DNA from: Bryobacterales bacterium
GTDB taxonomy: Bacteria > Acidobacteriota > Terriglobia > Bryobacterales > Bryobacteraceae
Length of the DNA stretch: 64,000 nucleotides
Direction: 5' to 3'
Assembly: GCA_016721425.1 (NCBI GenBank)
Contig: JADKID010000011.1
Span: forward strand, 372,001-436,000
Shown here: positions 36,941 through 44,952 of the stretch, in pieces
Numbering within the stretch: position 1 is the stretch's first letter
Layout of the letters: the number at the start of each line of letters is the position of its first letter
Translations under genes and position numbers: made by a program
Notes under the pieces: generated by a model
Database searches by the model: none
The model's input: the letters and a program-made list of their open reading frames with translations, nothing else
What the model was told of the DNA's origin: nothing

Positions 36941-37615
36941 CTAGGGCAGTTCGCTGATCCGCCACAGCCCCAACGCCTTGTCCGAGTAACCTCCGCCGGC
37001 CTCCGTGCAACCCTCCACCAGCACACGGGCCGGCGGTTTCCATTGGAACGGGGCGAGCTCGAAGTTCAGCATCCGCCAGTCGCCGTTGACGATATCGGTG
37101 TTCTCCTCACATTCGAGAAACGTCGTGGTCAGCAGCCACGTGGAGCCGCTGCGCTTCAGGTTGGCGATGGCCTTGTGAACGTTCTCCATGGACAGGTGCA
37201 CCAGGCAATCACGGCAGAATACGACGTCCACTCTGGGCAGGTCGCCGGAGCAGAGATCCAGGTGGAGAAACTCGCGTCCTCCAAATTTCGCTCGATTGCG
37301 CTCCACCAGCGCCTCCACAATGTCACCGCCGATGTAGCGCGACACCGGCAACTCCGTCTCGCTCAGCCAGCGGAAATCACCGCACGGGATATCCAGCATG
37401 GAATCTGCGCCGACCTCGCGCAGCAGCACTGGCAGTTCCGCCCGTACCACGGCCGTGGCGTCCAACTCCGAGCCGAGGCCGGAGACGGATTCCTCCGCGC
37501 CCCACAAATTGCTCTCCTGGATTTCGCTGAACACCTGGTCCAGCGGCAGCGTGCTCAACTCACCGGCACGCTCCTGAAATCTCACCTTCGCGGTGACAGG
37601 GGGACGAACCTTCAT
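36941..37615 (-). CDS. class I SAM-dependent methyltransferase
   Basis: A 224-residue methyltransferase. The SAM-binding start is MLDIPCGDFRWLSETEL (motif I, D-x-x-C-G-x), with YIGGDIVEALVERNRAKF (motif II), VDVVFCRDCLVHLSMENVHKAI and STWLLTTTFLE (motifs III-IV). Substrate unknown. It is the last gene of a three-gene minus-strand operon (D-2-hydroxyacid dehydrogenase, dehydratase, methyltransferase) and overlaps the dehydratase stop by 4 bases. Confidence 0.85.
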   Translation of the reverse strand: MKVRPPVTAKVRFQERAGELSTLPLDQVFSEIQESNLWGAEESVSGLGSELDATAVVRAELPVLLREVGADSMLDIPCGDFRWLSETELPVSRYIGGDIVEALVERNRAKFGGREFLHLDLCSGDLPRVDVVFCRDCLVHLSMENVHKAIANLKRSGSTWLLTTTFLECEENTDIVNGDWRMLNFELAPFQWKPPARVLVEGCTEAGGGYSDKALGLWRISELP

Positions 37616-38562
37616 AGCCCGGCTAATACCTCCAGATCGACATTCCCACCCGATAGAATAATCCCCACGCGCCCCATCCCCGCGGGCAGCTTGCCGGCCA
37701 TCACGGCCGCCGCGCCCACAGCCCCGCTCGGCTCCACCAGGAGTTTCATACGCGACAGGATGAACTTCACGGCCTCTTTGATCTCGTCCTCACTCACCAG
37801 CAGAACCTCTTCCACCAGCTCCTGAATCACCGGAAAATTGTTCACCCCGGGCTTCGTGGTGCGCAGGCCGTCGGCGATGGTGGGTGGCGAGGCTATCTCC
37901 ACGGGCTCGCCCTTCTTCAACGACAGCCAATAGTCATTCGCGAGCGCGGGCTCCACGCCGAATACCCGGATCGCGGGATTGAGAGCCTTGGCGGCAATGG
38001 CGGAGCCGGAGAGCAAGCCCCCGCCACCCAGCGGGACCAGCAACGCGTCCAGATGAGGCGTCTGCTCCATCAGCTCCAGCGCGCACGTCCCAGCCCCGGC
38101 CATGATCCATGGATGATCGAATGGCGGCACCAGGATAGCGCCTGTCTCAGCCGAAATCTGGCGGCCGATGGCCTCGCGTGAGCCCGTCAGGCGGTCATAC
38201 GTGATGATCGTCGCGCCCTGCGCCCGTGTCGCGGCCAGCTTCGATTTTGGCGCGTCGTCGGGCATCACCAGCGTGGCCTTCATGCCCAATGCCCGAGCGG
38301 CGATGGCCACCGCCTGCGCGTGGTTGCCGGAAGAAAACGCCACCACGCCATTGGCGCGCTCCGCTTCACTCAGCGAGTACAGGAAGTTGGCTGCGCCGCG
38401 GATCTTGAACGCGCCGCCCTTCTGCAGGTTCTCGCACTTGAAGAAGACCTCCACGCCGGTGTGTGTGTCGAAACTCCGCGAGGTCCACACCAGCGTACGC
38501 TGAGCGATGGGCGTGATGCGCGACGCCGCCGCGCGGATTTCGTCGATGGTCACTCGCGTCAT
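37612..38562 (-). CDS. PLP-dependent threonine/serine dehydratase-like enzyme
   Basis: A 316-residue fold-type II PLP enzyme. The ATG at 38562 overlaps the stop of the upstream gene (TGATG). The PLP Lys is in QKGGAFKIRGAANF; SSGNHAQAVAIAARALG is the phosphate/substrate loop, and PLGGGGLLSGSAIAAK is the glycine-rich loop binding the PLP phosphate. No C-terminal ACT domain is present, so it is the short catabolic type. It deaminates threonine or serine to the 2-oxo acid; a serine racemase reading is also possible. With a 2-hydroxyacid dehydrogenase next to it, 2-oxo acids may be handled by both. Confidence 0.9.
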   Translation of the reverse strand: MTRVTIDEIRAAASRITPIAQRTLVWTSRSFDTHTGVEVFFKCENLQKGGAFKIRGAANFLYSLSEAERANGVVAFSSGNHAQAVAIAARALGMKATLVMPDDAPKSKLAATRAQGATIITYDRLTGSREAIGRQISAETGAILVPPFDHPWIMAGAGTCALELMEQTPHLDALLVPLGGGGLLSGSAIAAKALNPAIRVFGVEPALANDYWLSLKKGEPVEIASPPTIADGLRTTKPGVNNFPVIQELVEEVLLVSEDEIKEAVKFILSRMKLLVEPSGAVGAAAVMAGKLPAGMGRVGIILSGGNVDLEVLAGL

Positions 38563-39491
38563 CAGTAGCCCAGCTCCTTGGTCGTCACGTTGCGCAGCGG
38601 CTGCCCGGCCGCATAGCGATTGAAGTTGTCCAGCACCAGATCCATCGCGTCGTCCAGCCACGTGGCGGTGTTGTCAGAACAGTGCGGGCTCAGCAGCACG
38701 TTGTCCATGCCCCAGAAGGGGTGCCCCGCCGGCAGCGGCTCCACGTCGAAGACATCCAGCACCGCGCCGCGGATCGTCCCGTCGTTGAGCGCGCGAATCA
38801 GCGCTTCCTCCACAACCACCGGGCCGCGGCCCAGGTTGATCAGCACCGCCGAGCGCTTCATCATCCGCAACTCCGTCTCGCCCACCATGCCGCGCGTTTG
38901 TGGGGTAAGCGGCGCGCCGATCACCAGGAAGTCGGATTGCGTGAGCACCTCTTCCAACTCCTCGCGCGTGTGCACCCGCCCCAGTCCGCAGACCTCCATG
39001 CCAAAAGCGACTGCCAGTGCGGCAGTGGCCCGGCCGATGGCACCGTGTCCCACCACGCCCAGCTTGGCCCCGCGCAGCTCCATCACGCTGAACTTCTCCC
39101 AGCGGCCCTCCGCCTGCTGGCGGCGCATGCGGTTCAGCTCCTTGGCAAACCACAGCATGCCGGAAATCGCGAACTCCGCCAGCGAGTGGGCGAACACGCC
39201 CCGCGAATTCGTCAGCGGCACGGGGCTCGCAATCAGCTCCGGGAATAGCACGGTATCCAGGCCCGCGGCCAGCGAATGCACCCACTTCACGTTGGGCGCC
39301 ATCGGCCAGACCTCTTCCGCCAGCGCGCGCGGCACAGCACCCACGATCAGCACGTCGGCCTCCGCCGCCACGCCCGAAAAATCGGCAGCCCGGTCGCTGA
39401 TCACCACGCGAGTCCCTGCCGGGAGCCGGTCCAAAACCTTCATGTGAGCGGCCGCCGGATCGTTCAAAACCAATACTGTGTGAGTTGCCAT
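38562..39491 (-). CDS. D-2-hydroxyacid dehydrogenase, NAD-binding
   Basis: A 309-residue member of the D-isomer-specific 2-hydroxyacid dehydrogenase family. The nucleotide site is LGVVGHGAIGRATAALA (GxGxxG); the catalytic Arg is in LINLGRGPVVVEEAL, the Glu in VLDVFDVEPLP and the His in LLSPHCSDNT. It reduces 2-oxo acids or oxidises D-2-hydroxy acids; a 3-phosphoglycerate role is unlikely as it lacks the regulatory ACT domain. First gene of its operon; the start lies 72 bases from the divergent zinc-ribbon gene. Confidence 0.9.
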   Translation of the reverse strand: MATHTVLVLNDPAAAHMKVLDRLPAGTRVVISDRAADFSGVAAEADVLIVGAVPRALAEEVWPMAPNVKWVHSLAAGLDTVLFPELIASPVPLTNSRGVFAHSLAEFAISGMLWFAKELNRMRRQQAEGRWEKFSVMELRGAKLGVVGHGAIGRATAALAVAFGMEVCGLGRVHTREELEEVLTQSDFLVIGAPLTPQTRGMVGETELRMMKRSAVLINLGRGPVVVEEALIRALNDGTIRGAVLDVFDVEPLPAGHPFWGMDNVLLSPHCSDNTATWLDDAMDLVLDNFNRYAAGQPLRNVTTKELGY

Positions 39492-39563
39492 GAGGATGCG
39501 TCCTTACGCTCAGTATAGGTTCGCACGTTGCGGTAGGGCACACCGCTACGGGACACTGGAGCT

Positions 39564-40220
39564 GTGGAAGGCTATTGCACATGCGGCGCCAAGCTGGCGG
39601 ACGACTCACTTTTCTGCCATCGCTGCGGGCGGGCGCTGCGCGACTACCTGCCTGTGGACGACGAGCCGGAGCCTGAGCCGGAAGCAGCGCCCGCGCCCGT
39701 TGTAGTGGAAATCGCCCCGCCTGCCGAGGCGTCTGTCAGTTTCCAAAGCCGCACCGCCGTGCGTTGCGGAGTCATCGCAGCCGCGCTGAGCTTCCTGCTC
39801 ATGTTCCCTGCTGTCATGGTGGGCGGTAACGGTCTGCAACTCGTGGTCACCTTCCTGGGCGGGTTCTACGCCGTATTCCTCTACCGCCGGCGCACCGGGG
39901 TTGAAGTCTCCGTACTCAGCGGTGCCCGCGTCGGCTGGATCACCGGCATCTTTCTCTTCACGCTGTTCACAGTTTTGACGACGCTCGGCATGGCCATGCT
40001 CGCCACCAGCAGCGAGGTGATGCAGGCCTACGAGGCGCAGGTCAAGAGCATGGGCGCCTCCGGCGAGGCGGCCAAGCAGATGATCGAAGTCATGCGCAAT
40101 CCCAGCGGTTTCGCCATGTTTCTGGTCGGCCTACTGCTGTATCTGTTCATGATCTCCACGCTGCTGTGTTCGCTCGGCGGCGCCCTGGGCGCACGGTTTC
40201 AAACTCACTCCAAACAATAA
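39564..40220 (+). CDS. zinc-ribbon membrane protein
   Basis: A 218-residue protein. The N-terminus has a single-fold zinc ribbon (CTCGAKLADDSLFCHRCGRAL, two Cys-x-Cys/C-x-x-C pairs), then a Pro/Glu/Ala-rich linker (residues about 32-60), then four hydrophobic segments (GVIAAALSFLLMFPAVMV, LQLVVTFLGGFYAVFLY, GWITGIFLFTLFTVLTTLGMAML, FAMFLVGLLLYLFMISTLLCSLGGALG). The first codon is GTG. Unrecognised family; zinc-ribbon membrane proteins of this layout are common in soil bacteria and lack a known function. Confidence 0.8.
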   Translation: MEGYCTCGAKLADDSLFCHRCGRALRDYLPVDDEPEPEPEAAPAPVVVEIAPPAEASVSFQSRTAVRCGVIAAALSFLLMFPAVMVGGNGLQLVVTFLGGFYAVFLYRRRTGVEVSVLSGARVGWITGIFLFTLFTVLTTLGMAMLATSSEVMQAYEAQVKSMGASGEAAKQMIEVMRNPSGFAMFLVGLLLYLFMISTLLCSLGGALGARFQTHSKQ

Positions 40221-40235
40221 GCCCTCGTAAAACTC

Positions 40236-40264
40236 TTGACAGCGCAACCGTGCCGTCGTACGAT
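40236..40264 (+). promoter_or_regulatory. consensus promoter of the ArsR-led operon
   Basis: -35 TTGACA (40236-40241), 17-base spacer, -10 TACGAT (40259-40264). Transcription should start near 40271, about 5 bases before the ATG at 40276, so the first gene is nearly leaderless. Two copies of ACGGTTAT (40269-40276 and 40285-40292) flank the start codon and could be a regulator-binding direct repeat. Confidence 0.8.
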
Positions 40265-40275
40265 ACCATACGGTT

Positions 40276-40617
40276 ATGCAACCGAACGGTTATCAACTGG
40301 ACGCGACGTTCGCGGCACTCGCGGATCCGACGAGGCGCGCGATTCTGGCGCGCCTGGCGTCCGGTGAGGCGACAGTGACAGAGCTGGCCGCACCCTTCGC
40401 GATGAGCCAGCCGGCGATCTCTAAGCATCTGAGGGTGCTGGAGCGGGCAGGATTGATATCGCGAGGCCGGGACGCGCAACGCCGGCCGAGTCGCCTGGTA
40501 GCGCAGCCGCTTGCCGCGGCCAATGAATGGTTGGAGAACTACCGGCAGTTTTGGGAGGGTTCCTTCCATCGTCTTGACGAATTACTCGATGAGATGAAGT
40601 CCAAGGAGAGAAGATGA
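40276..40617 (+). CDS. ArsR-family winged-helix regulator
   Basis: A 113-residue regulator: QLDATFAALADPTRRAILARLASGEATVTELAAPFAMSQPAISKHLRVLERAGLI is the classic ArsR start with the recognition helix SQPAISKHLRVL; the C-terminal DELLDEMKSKE is helical. No Cys-based metal site is seen, so the signal is not obviously a metal. It heads a six-gene operon, overlapping the next gene by 4 bases, and probably autoregulates. Such ArsR regulators paired with an SRPBCC gene are common in bacteria. Confidence 0.93.
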   Translation: MQPNGYQLDATFAALADPTRRAILARLASGEATVTELAAPFAMSQPAISKHLRVLERAGLISRGRDAQRRPSRLVAQPLAAANEWLENYRQFWEGSFHRLDELLDEMKSKERR

Positions 40618-41090
40618 GGAACACCGGAACGCTTTCGGTCTCGACACCGACAGATCTCGAAATTGTGATGACGCGCGTATTCGATGCACCGCGCGCGCTT
40701 GTCTATGAAGCATTCAGTAAGCCAGAGCTCCTCCGGCAATGGTTCGGGCCGCGCGGCTGGTCTCTAGCCGTCTGCGAAGTGGATCTGCGAGTGGGCGGCG
40801 GCTTTCGCTTCGTATTGCGCGGCCCCGACGGGAAGGAGATGGGGATGCGAGGAACCTATCTCGAGCTCGCGCCGCCTGAGCGCTCAGTTCACCTTGAGTC
40901 CTTCGACGATTACCCGGGCGAGTCACAAGTCACCTCTTTGTTCGTGGAGACGAGCGGCCAGACGACGCTTACCGTAACGGTGCTCTACCCCTCGAAGCAA
41001 GTCCGCGATGCTGTCATCCATTCCGGCATGGAGCACGGCGCCGCGGAGAGCTACGACCGTCTGGCGGAGTTGCTGACGGCACGGGTATAG
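40614..41090 (+). CDS. SRPBCC (AHSA1/START-like) domain protein
   Basis: A 158-residue helix-grip protein: LEIVMTRVFDAPRALVYEAFSKPELLRQWFGPRGWSL is the AHSA1 signature (F-D-A-P-R...W-x-x-P), then GGGFRFVLRGPDGKEMGMRGTYLELAPPERSVHL and a C-terminal helix ESYDRLAELL. It binds an unknown hydrophobic ligand. Partners of ArsR regulators often have this domain, and both probably act in one response. The stop is 3 bases before the next gene. Confidence 0.92.
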   Translation: MRNTGTLSVSTPTDLEIVMTRVFDAPRALVYEAFSKPELLRQWFGPRGWSLAVCEVDLRVGGGFRFVLRGPDGKEMGMRGTYLELAPPERSVHLESFDDYPGESQVTSLFVETSGQTTLTVTVLYPSKQVRDAVIHSGMEHGAAESYDRLAELLTARV

Positions 41091-41093
41091 CGC

Positions 41094-41783
41094 ATGGCCA
41101 AGGGCTCCCTGGAGGGTGAAGTTCAATTTGCGCTTGCCTGGCTGGAGGAACACAGCACCGGCAAGGATCGCGCGAACCTCGCGCGGTTCGGCATTAACGC
41201 CAAAAAGGCGTTCGGCGTGTCGATGGCGAATATACAAGTGCTGGGCAAGCGGTTGGGGCGGAACCACGAACTGGCCGCCGCGCTTTGGAATACCGGCTGG
41301 TACGAGGCGCGGATGCTCACATCGTTCGTGGACGAACCGGAGCGGGTGACGGCCGCGCAAATGGATCGCTGGTGCCGCGACTTCGATAATTGGGGCATCT
41401 GCGATACCCTCTGCTTCTGCCTCTTCGACCGGACACCCCACGCCTGGAGCAAGGTCTCCGAGTGGGGCCTTCAATCAGACGAGTTCGTGAAACGTGCCGG
41501 CTTTGCGCTGCTCGCCAGCCTCGCTGGCCACGATAAGACGGCCGGCGACGACCAGTTTCTGGCGAGTTTTCCATTGATCGAGAGCGCCGCAACGGACGAG
41601 CGGAACTTCGTCAAGAAGGGCGTGAGTTGGGCGCTACGGCGCATAGGTAGCCGGAACGCCGTGTTGAAGGCCGCTTCGATGGACATGGCGCGGCGCCTGG
41701 CGGACTCCGCGGACGCCGCCCCACGCTGGGTAGGTAAGGACGCGCTCAGAGATTTCACGCGCGAGAAGAGGGGGAAAGCATGA
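41094..41783 (+). CDS. DNA alkylation repair protein (AlkD-like HEAT repeat)
   Basis: A 229-residue all-helical protein of the AlkC/AlkD superfamily. Helical repeats FGINAKKAFGVSMANIQVLGKRLGR, LWNTGWYEARMLTSFVDEPERVT, WCRDFDNWGICDTLCFCLFDRTP and NFVKKGVSWALRRIGSRN match the AlkD pattern, including the WD/D-N-W catalytic-type stretch. It excises or handles N-alkylated bases, although many homologues lack tested glycosylase activity. Overlaps the next gene by 4 bases. Confidence 0.88.
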   Translation: MAKGSLEGEVQFALAWLEEHSTGKDRANLARFGINAKKAFGVSMANIQVLGKRLGRNHELAAALWNTGWYEARMLTSFVDEPERVTAAQMDRWCRDFDNWGICDTLCFCLFDRTPHAWSKVSEWGLQSDEFVKRAGFALLASLAGHDKTAGDDQFLASFPLIESAATDERNFVKKGVSWALRRIGSRNAVLKAASMDMARRLADSADAAPRWVGKDALRDFTREKRGKA

Positions 41784-42220
41784 GTGAAACACAGAGTCCG
41801 AAGCAGACCGGCCGTAGCGTCGTGGCACTTTTGGCGAGCTTTGCGGCGGTGATCATTCTGTCTCTCGGCACCGATGTCCTGCTGCACGCCACGGGGATCT
41901 ATCCGCCATGGGGTCAGCCGATGTCCGAGAGGCTCTTCACGCTGGCGACGGCGTATCGGGTCGCATATGGCGTGCTGGGCGGCTACATCGTCGCCCGTTT
42001 TGCGCCCAACCGGCCAATGGGCCACGCACTGCTCTCCGGGTTGATTGGTGTCGTCCTCAGCACCATCGGCGCCGTGGCGACCTGGGACAAAGGGCCGGAG
42101 TTCGGGCCAAAATGGTATCCGCTGGCGTTGATCGCCACGGCGTTGCCATGCGCCTGGGTTGGTGGTAAGCTCCACGAAATTCAAACACGAGGGCGACCGG
42201 TCCCAACACGGGGGATTTGA
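41780..42220 (+). CDS. four-helix membrane protein, unknown family
   Basis: A 146-residue protein with four hydrophobic segments (VVALLASFAAVIILSLGTDVLLH, FTLATAYRVAYGVLGGYIVARFA, GHALLSGLIGVVLSTIGAVATW, WYPLALIATALPCAWVGGKLH). AGAGGGGGAAAGC precedes the ATG, which overlaps the preceding stop. Unrecognised family. Its place in the operon suggests a function shared with the ArsR, SRPBCC and DNA-repair genes, but nothing in the sequence shows it. Confidence 0.75.
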   Translation: MSETQSPKQTGRSVVALLASFAAVIILSLGTDVLLHATGIYPPWGQPMSERLFTLATAYRVAYGVLGGYIVARFAPNRPMGHALLSGLIGVVLSTIGAVATWDKGPEFGPKWYPLALIATALPCAWVGGKLHEIQTRGRPVPTRGI

Positions 42221-42729
42221 TGGTACTGACAAAAGAAGAGTTGATATCTGCGCTGCAACACGAGGTCCGAATCCTGGTGCACCTGTCGGGCAAGGTGGAT
42301 TTGGCCCAACTCGATTACAGGCCCACGCAAAAGCAGCGCAGTATGCTAGAACTCCTGCGCTACATGGCTATCATGGGGCCCACGCAGATCCCCATGATCC
42401 GCGAAGGCGCGTTCACCCGTGCCGGTATGAGCGCGGCCTGGACTCCGGCCGAGGCCAGAGCCAAGACGATGGACTTCCAGCAGACCACCGCCGCCATCCA
42501 GGCGCTCTCTGGCCAATACGCGGAGATCCTCCGCGATTGGACCGAGGACGAGCTCCGGGGCAAGATCGAACTGTTCGGCCGCCAGGCATCGCGCGGATCG
42601 CTGCTGGTGACCCTCATCCTCAACGCCCACGCGGCCTACCGCACGCAGCTCTTCTGCTATCTCAAGTCGTGCGGCAGGGATGAGCTCAACACCATGAACC
42701 TCTGGGGCGGCGTCGACGGAGGTGCATGA
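42220..42729 (+). CDS. DinB-like protein
   Basis: A 169-residue protein of the DinB / YfiT four-helix-bundle fold: LTKEELISALQHEVRILVHLSGKVDLAQLDYRPTQKQRSMLELLRYMAI, then a middle helix and LLVTLILNAHAAYRTQLFCYLKSCGRDELNTMNLWGG. Candidate metal ligands are few; the third-helix His lies in NAHAAYR. The ATG at 42220 (TGATG overlap with the upstream stop) is preferred over TTG at 42217. Many DinB-like proteins are thiol-S-transferases; activity here is unknown. Confidence 0.72.
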   Translation: MVLTKEELISALQHEVRILVHLSGKVDLAQLDYRPTQKQRSMLELLRYMAIMGPTQIPMIREGAFTRAGMSAAWTPAEARAKTMDFQQTTAAIQALSGQYAEILRDWTEDELRGKIELFGRQASRGSLLVTLILNAHAAYRTQLFCYLKSCGRDELNTMNLWGGVDGGA

Positions 42730-42730
42730 A

Positions 42731-43570
42731 ATGCCGGACGCCCCAACGAAGTTCGAACGCTTCCGGCAACTTCACGAGCGCCCCGGCCTCTTTGTGATCC
42801 CCAATCCCTGGGACGCCGGCTCGGCCCGTATCCTCGCGGCTCTGGGCTATGAGGCGCTCGCCACTACCAGCGCCGGCTTCGCCTTCTCGCTGGGACGCCA
42901 GGACTCCCCCGCCTGCATCACGCGCGACGAGGCGCTGGCCAATGCGCGCGCCATCGTCGAGGCGGTGGATCTGCCTGTCTCCTGCGACCTCGCCAACGGC
43001 TACGGCCACACTCCCGATCAATGCGCCACCACCATCCGGCTGGCCGCGGCCACTGGGCTGGCGGGCGGTTCCATCGAGGACGCCACCGGCGACAGCGGCA
43101 CGCCCATCTACGATTTTCAGCTCGCCGTCGAGCGCGTCGCCGCCGCCAGCGAGGCCGCCCGGGGGCTCCCCTTCCTGCTCACCGCCCGCGCCGAAAATTT
43201 CCTGTGGGGCCGGCCCGATCTCGACGACACCATCCGCCGCCTGCAAGCCTTCTCGGCAGCCGGCGCCGAGGTGCTCTTCGCGCCCGGCCTGCCCAGCCTG
43301 GAAGCCATCCGCCTCGTCTGCTCCTCCGTGGACAAACCCGTGAATGCCGTCATGGGGTTCCAGGGGAGTGTCTACTCGCTGGACGAGCTGCAGGCCGCGG
43401 GCGTCAAACGGGTCAGCGTCGGCGGTTCTTTTGCCCGCGCCGCGCTGGGCGCCCTGCTCCGGGCGGCCCGTGAAGTGAAAGAGCATGGAACGTTCGGCTA
43501 CGCGGCGGATGCCGTCTCGCACGCCGAGGTCAGCGAGTTCATGTCGAGCGTTAAGCGCCCTCCTCTGTAA
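42731..43570 (+). CDS. isocitrate lyase / PEP mutase family enzyme
   Basis: A 279-residue TIM barrel of the isocitrate lyase/phosphoenolpyruvate mutase superfamily. The ATG at 42731 has GGAGG 8 bases upstream. LFVIPNPWDAGSARILAALGYEALATTSAGFAFSLGRQD and VDLPVSCDLANGYG (metal-binding Asp), SIEDATGDSG (Glu/Asp), RAENFLWG and GVKRVSVGGSFARAAL are characteristic; the usual lyase K-K-C-G-H loop is not seen. It may cleave or rearrange a 3-carbon oxo acid, for example oxaloacetate; substrate unknown. Last gene of the ArsR operon. Confidence 0.85.
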   Translation: MPDAPTKFERFRQLHERPGLFVIPNPWDAGSARILAALGYEALATTSAGFAFSLGRQDSPACITRDEALANARAIVEAVDLPVSCDLANGYGHTPDQCATTIRLAAATGLAGGSIEDATGDSGTPIYDFQLAVERVAAASEAARGLPFLLTARAENFLWGRPDLDDTIRRLQAFSAAGAEVLFAPGLPSLEAIRLVCSSVDKPVNAVMGFQGSVYSLDELQAAGVKRVSVGGSFARAALGALLRAAREVKEHGTFGYAADAVSHAEVSEFMSSVKRPPL

Positions 43571-43623
43571 TGCCGGGCGCGGCGCCGCCACTCCGGGATT
43601 GACGCGGATTCAGATGGGAACCG

Positions 43624-43818
43624 TCACTTGCCGTTGCGGTTGCGCACGATCTCGATGGCACGAGTCCAGTCCTCCGAGTCCTGTCCATGTTCGCCACCGC
43701 GATCGAGCCAGAGCAGGTAGGCCACCTCGGCGATTTCGGCGAAGTCCGGCTCCAACTCCGCAGGGACGTCGGCGGGATGGGTCGGAATGGAGGCAGGGAT
43801 CGGCTTTGTCGATGGCAT
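43624..43818 (-). CDS. DUF2934 small protein
   Basis: A 64-residue soluble protein. IAEVAYLLWLDRGGEHGQDSEDW, then RAIEIV, is the DUF2934 signature (I-x-x-A-Y-x-x-W-x-x-x-G...D-x-x-x-W). The N-terminal 25 residues are Pro/Thr-rich. GAGG lies upstream of the ATG and a matching promoter is at 43871-43899. The domain has no known function but is common in Acidobacteriota and Proteobacteria of soil and rhizosphere. Confidence 0.85.
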   Translation of the reverse strand: MPSTKPIPASIPTHPADVPAELEPDFAEIAEVAYLLWLDRGGEHGQDSEDWTRAIEIVRNRNGK

Positions 43819-43870
43819 GATGCATCCTCAAGTGAGCTGTTTTGTGTCTCGGGGTTGCCCCCTCAATTAG

Positions 43871-43899
43871 ATAGTAGGGGGACGTCATCATATCGACAA
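43871..43899 (-). promoter_or_regulatory. predicted promoter of the DUF2934 gene
   Basis: Minus strand: -35 TTGTCG (43894-43899), 17-base spacer, -10 TACTAT (43871-43876). Transcription would start near 43864, giving a leader of about 45 bases that contains a short GGGG-ttg-CCCC hairpin. Confidence 0.55.
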
Positions 43900-43955
43900 T
43901 CAGGAAATATGGAAGCAAGGCATCGAAGAAACCGATGAATACTCGTGCGCCCTCT

Positions 43956-44870
43956 TCAGCCCGGAACGGGCGTGGCGAAGAGCTCGTGGCGGGCCTGTTC
44001 CGAGATCCGCATCACGGCCGGGTGCTTGATCCTGCGCTCCACGGAGATGGCATAGAAACTCTCCATCACGGAGGGCAGCAGCCCGATGCACCCAACAGAG
44101 TAGTGTTTCCGCACCTCCTTGTCGATCACGGATGGCGCGGCGAAGACGCCGGCGCCCGCCTCGCCAAAGGTCTTCATGAGCGCACTGTCCTTGAATTCGC
44201 CTACCACGCGCGGACGGATCTTGGCGGAGTCGAACCAGTGGTCCAGAGAACGCCGCAAGCCGGAGCCTTCCATCGGTAGCAGGAAGGGCGCCCCATCCAG
44301 GCAGCCAGGGAAGTTCTTGCGGAATCCACGCGCCAGAGAAGGCGCGGCAAAGAGGGCCACGGGGCAGGAGCCCAGCAAATGGCTGTACGCTTTGACGCGA
44401 ACATTGGAGGCGAGCGGGGCGTCAGAGAGGACGACGTCTAGCTTGTGCTCTATCAGGTCCACCATCAGACGCGCGGATTCGTCCTCGTGGCAAACAAGCC
44501 GGACTGGCTCGGGCATCGCGAGCGCCGGTTGCAGCACCCGGTAGGCGATGAACTTGGGCAGAAGATCCGAAATCCCCACCACCAGCCGCATGGGCCGGCC
44601 GCGCGGGCGCCCCTTCAGCACGTCCTGCAATTCCCGGCCGAGTCCGAAGATCTCATCGGCGTAGCCGTAGACCACTCGCCCCACCTCAGTCAGCGCCAAA
44701 CCCCTGCCCGCCTTCGTAAAGAGCTTCTCGCCGAGAGCGTCTTCCAACATCTTGATCTGGCCGCTGATGGTGGGTTGGGCTACCAGCAACTTGTCGCAGG
44801 CGCGCACGATGCTGCCCTCGCGGGCCACCGTCCAGAAGTACAACAGGTGATGGTAGTTCAGCCACTCCAT
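43956..44870 (-). CDS. LysR-family regulator, NhaR-like
   Basis: A 304-residue LysR regulator. The winged helix is WLNYHHLLYFWTVAREGSIVRACDKLLVAQPTISGQIKMLEDALGEKLF, with the wording L-N-Y-x-H-L-x-Y-F-W that distinguishes NhaR from other LysR proteins. The C-terminal effector domain runs MRLVVGISDLLPKF to the end. NhaR activates sodium/proton antiporter genes (nhaA) and is sodium-responsive in E. coli; no antiporter is nearby, so the target is unknown. The ATG at 44870 is used; a GTG two codons upstream is possible. A 26-base hairpin lies upstream. Confidence 0.88.
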   Translation of the reverse strand: MEWLNYHHLLYFWTVAREGSIVRACDKLLVAQPTISGQIKMLEDALGEKLFTKAGRGLALTEVGRVVYGYADEIFGLGRELQDVLKGRPRGRPMRLVVGISDLLPKFIAYRVLQPALAMPEPVRLVCHEDESARLMVDLIEHKLDVVLSDAPLASNVRVKAYSHLLGSCPVALFAAPSLARGFRKNFPGCLDGAPFLLPMEGSGLRRSLDHWFDSAKIRPRVVGEFKDSALMKTFGEAGAGVFAAPSVIDKEVRKHYSVGCIGLLPSVMESFYAISVERRIKHPAVMRISEQARHELFATPVPG

Positions 44871-44902
44871 GTCCACACTCTACCTTGCTCGGAGAAAGGA
44901 AA

Positions 44903-44928
44903 GGCCGCCCCTGGTTAGAGGGGCGGCC
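44903..44928 (-). terminator. rho-independent terminator of the periplasmic coiled-coil gene
   Basis: Perfect 10-base stem GGCCGCCCCT / AGGGGCGGCC with a 6-base loop; on the minus strand it is followed by TTTCCTTTC. It lies 25 bases after the gene at 44953-45399 and just before the LysR gene, so LysR needs its own promoter or read-through. Confidence 0.85.
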
Positions 44929-44952
44929 GGAAGGGAGAAGGAGAAAGTTGAA

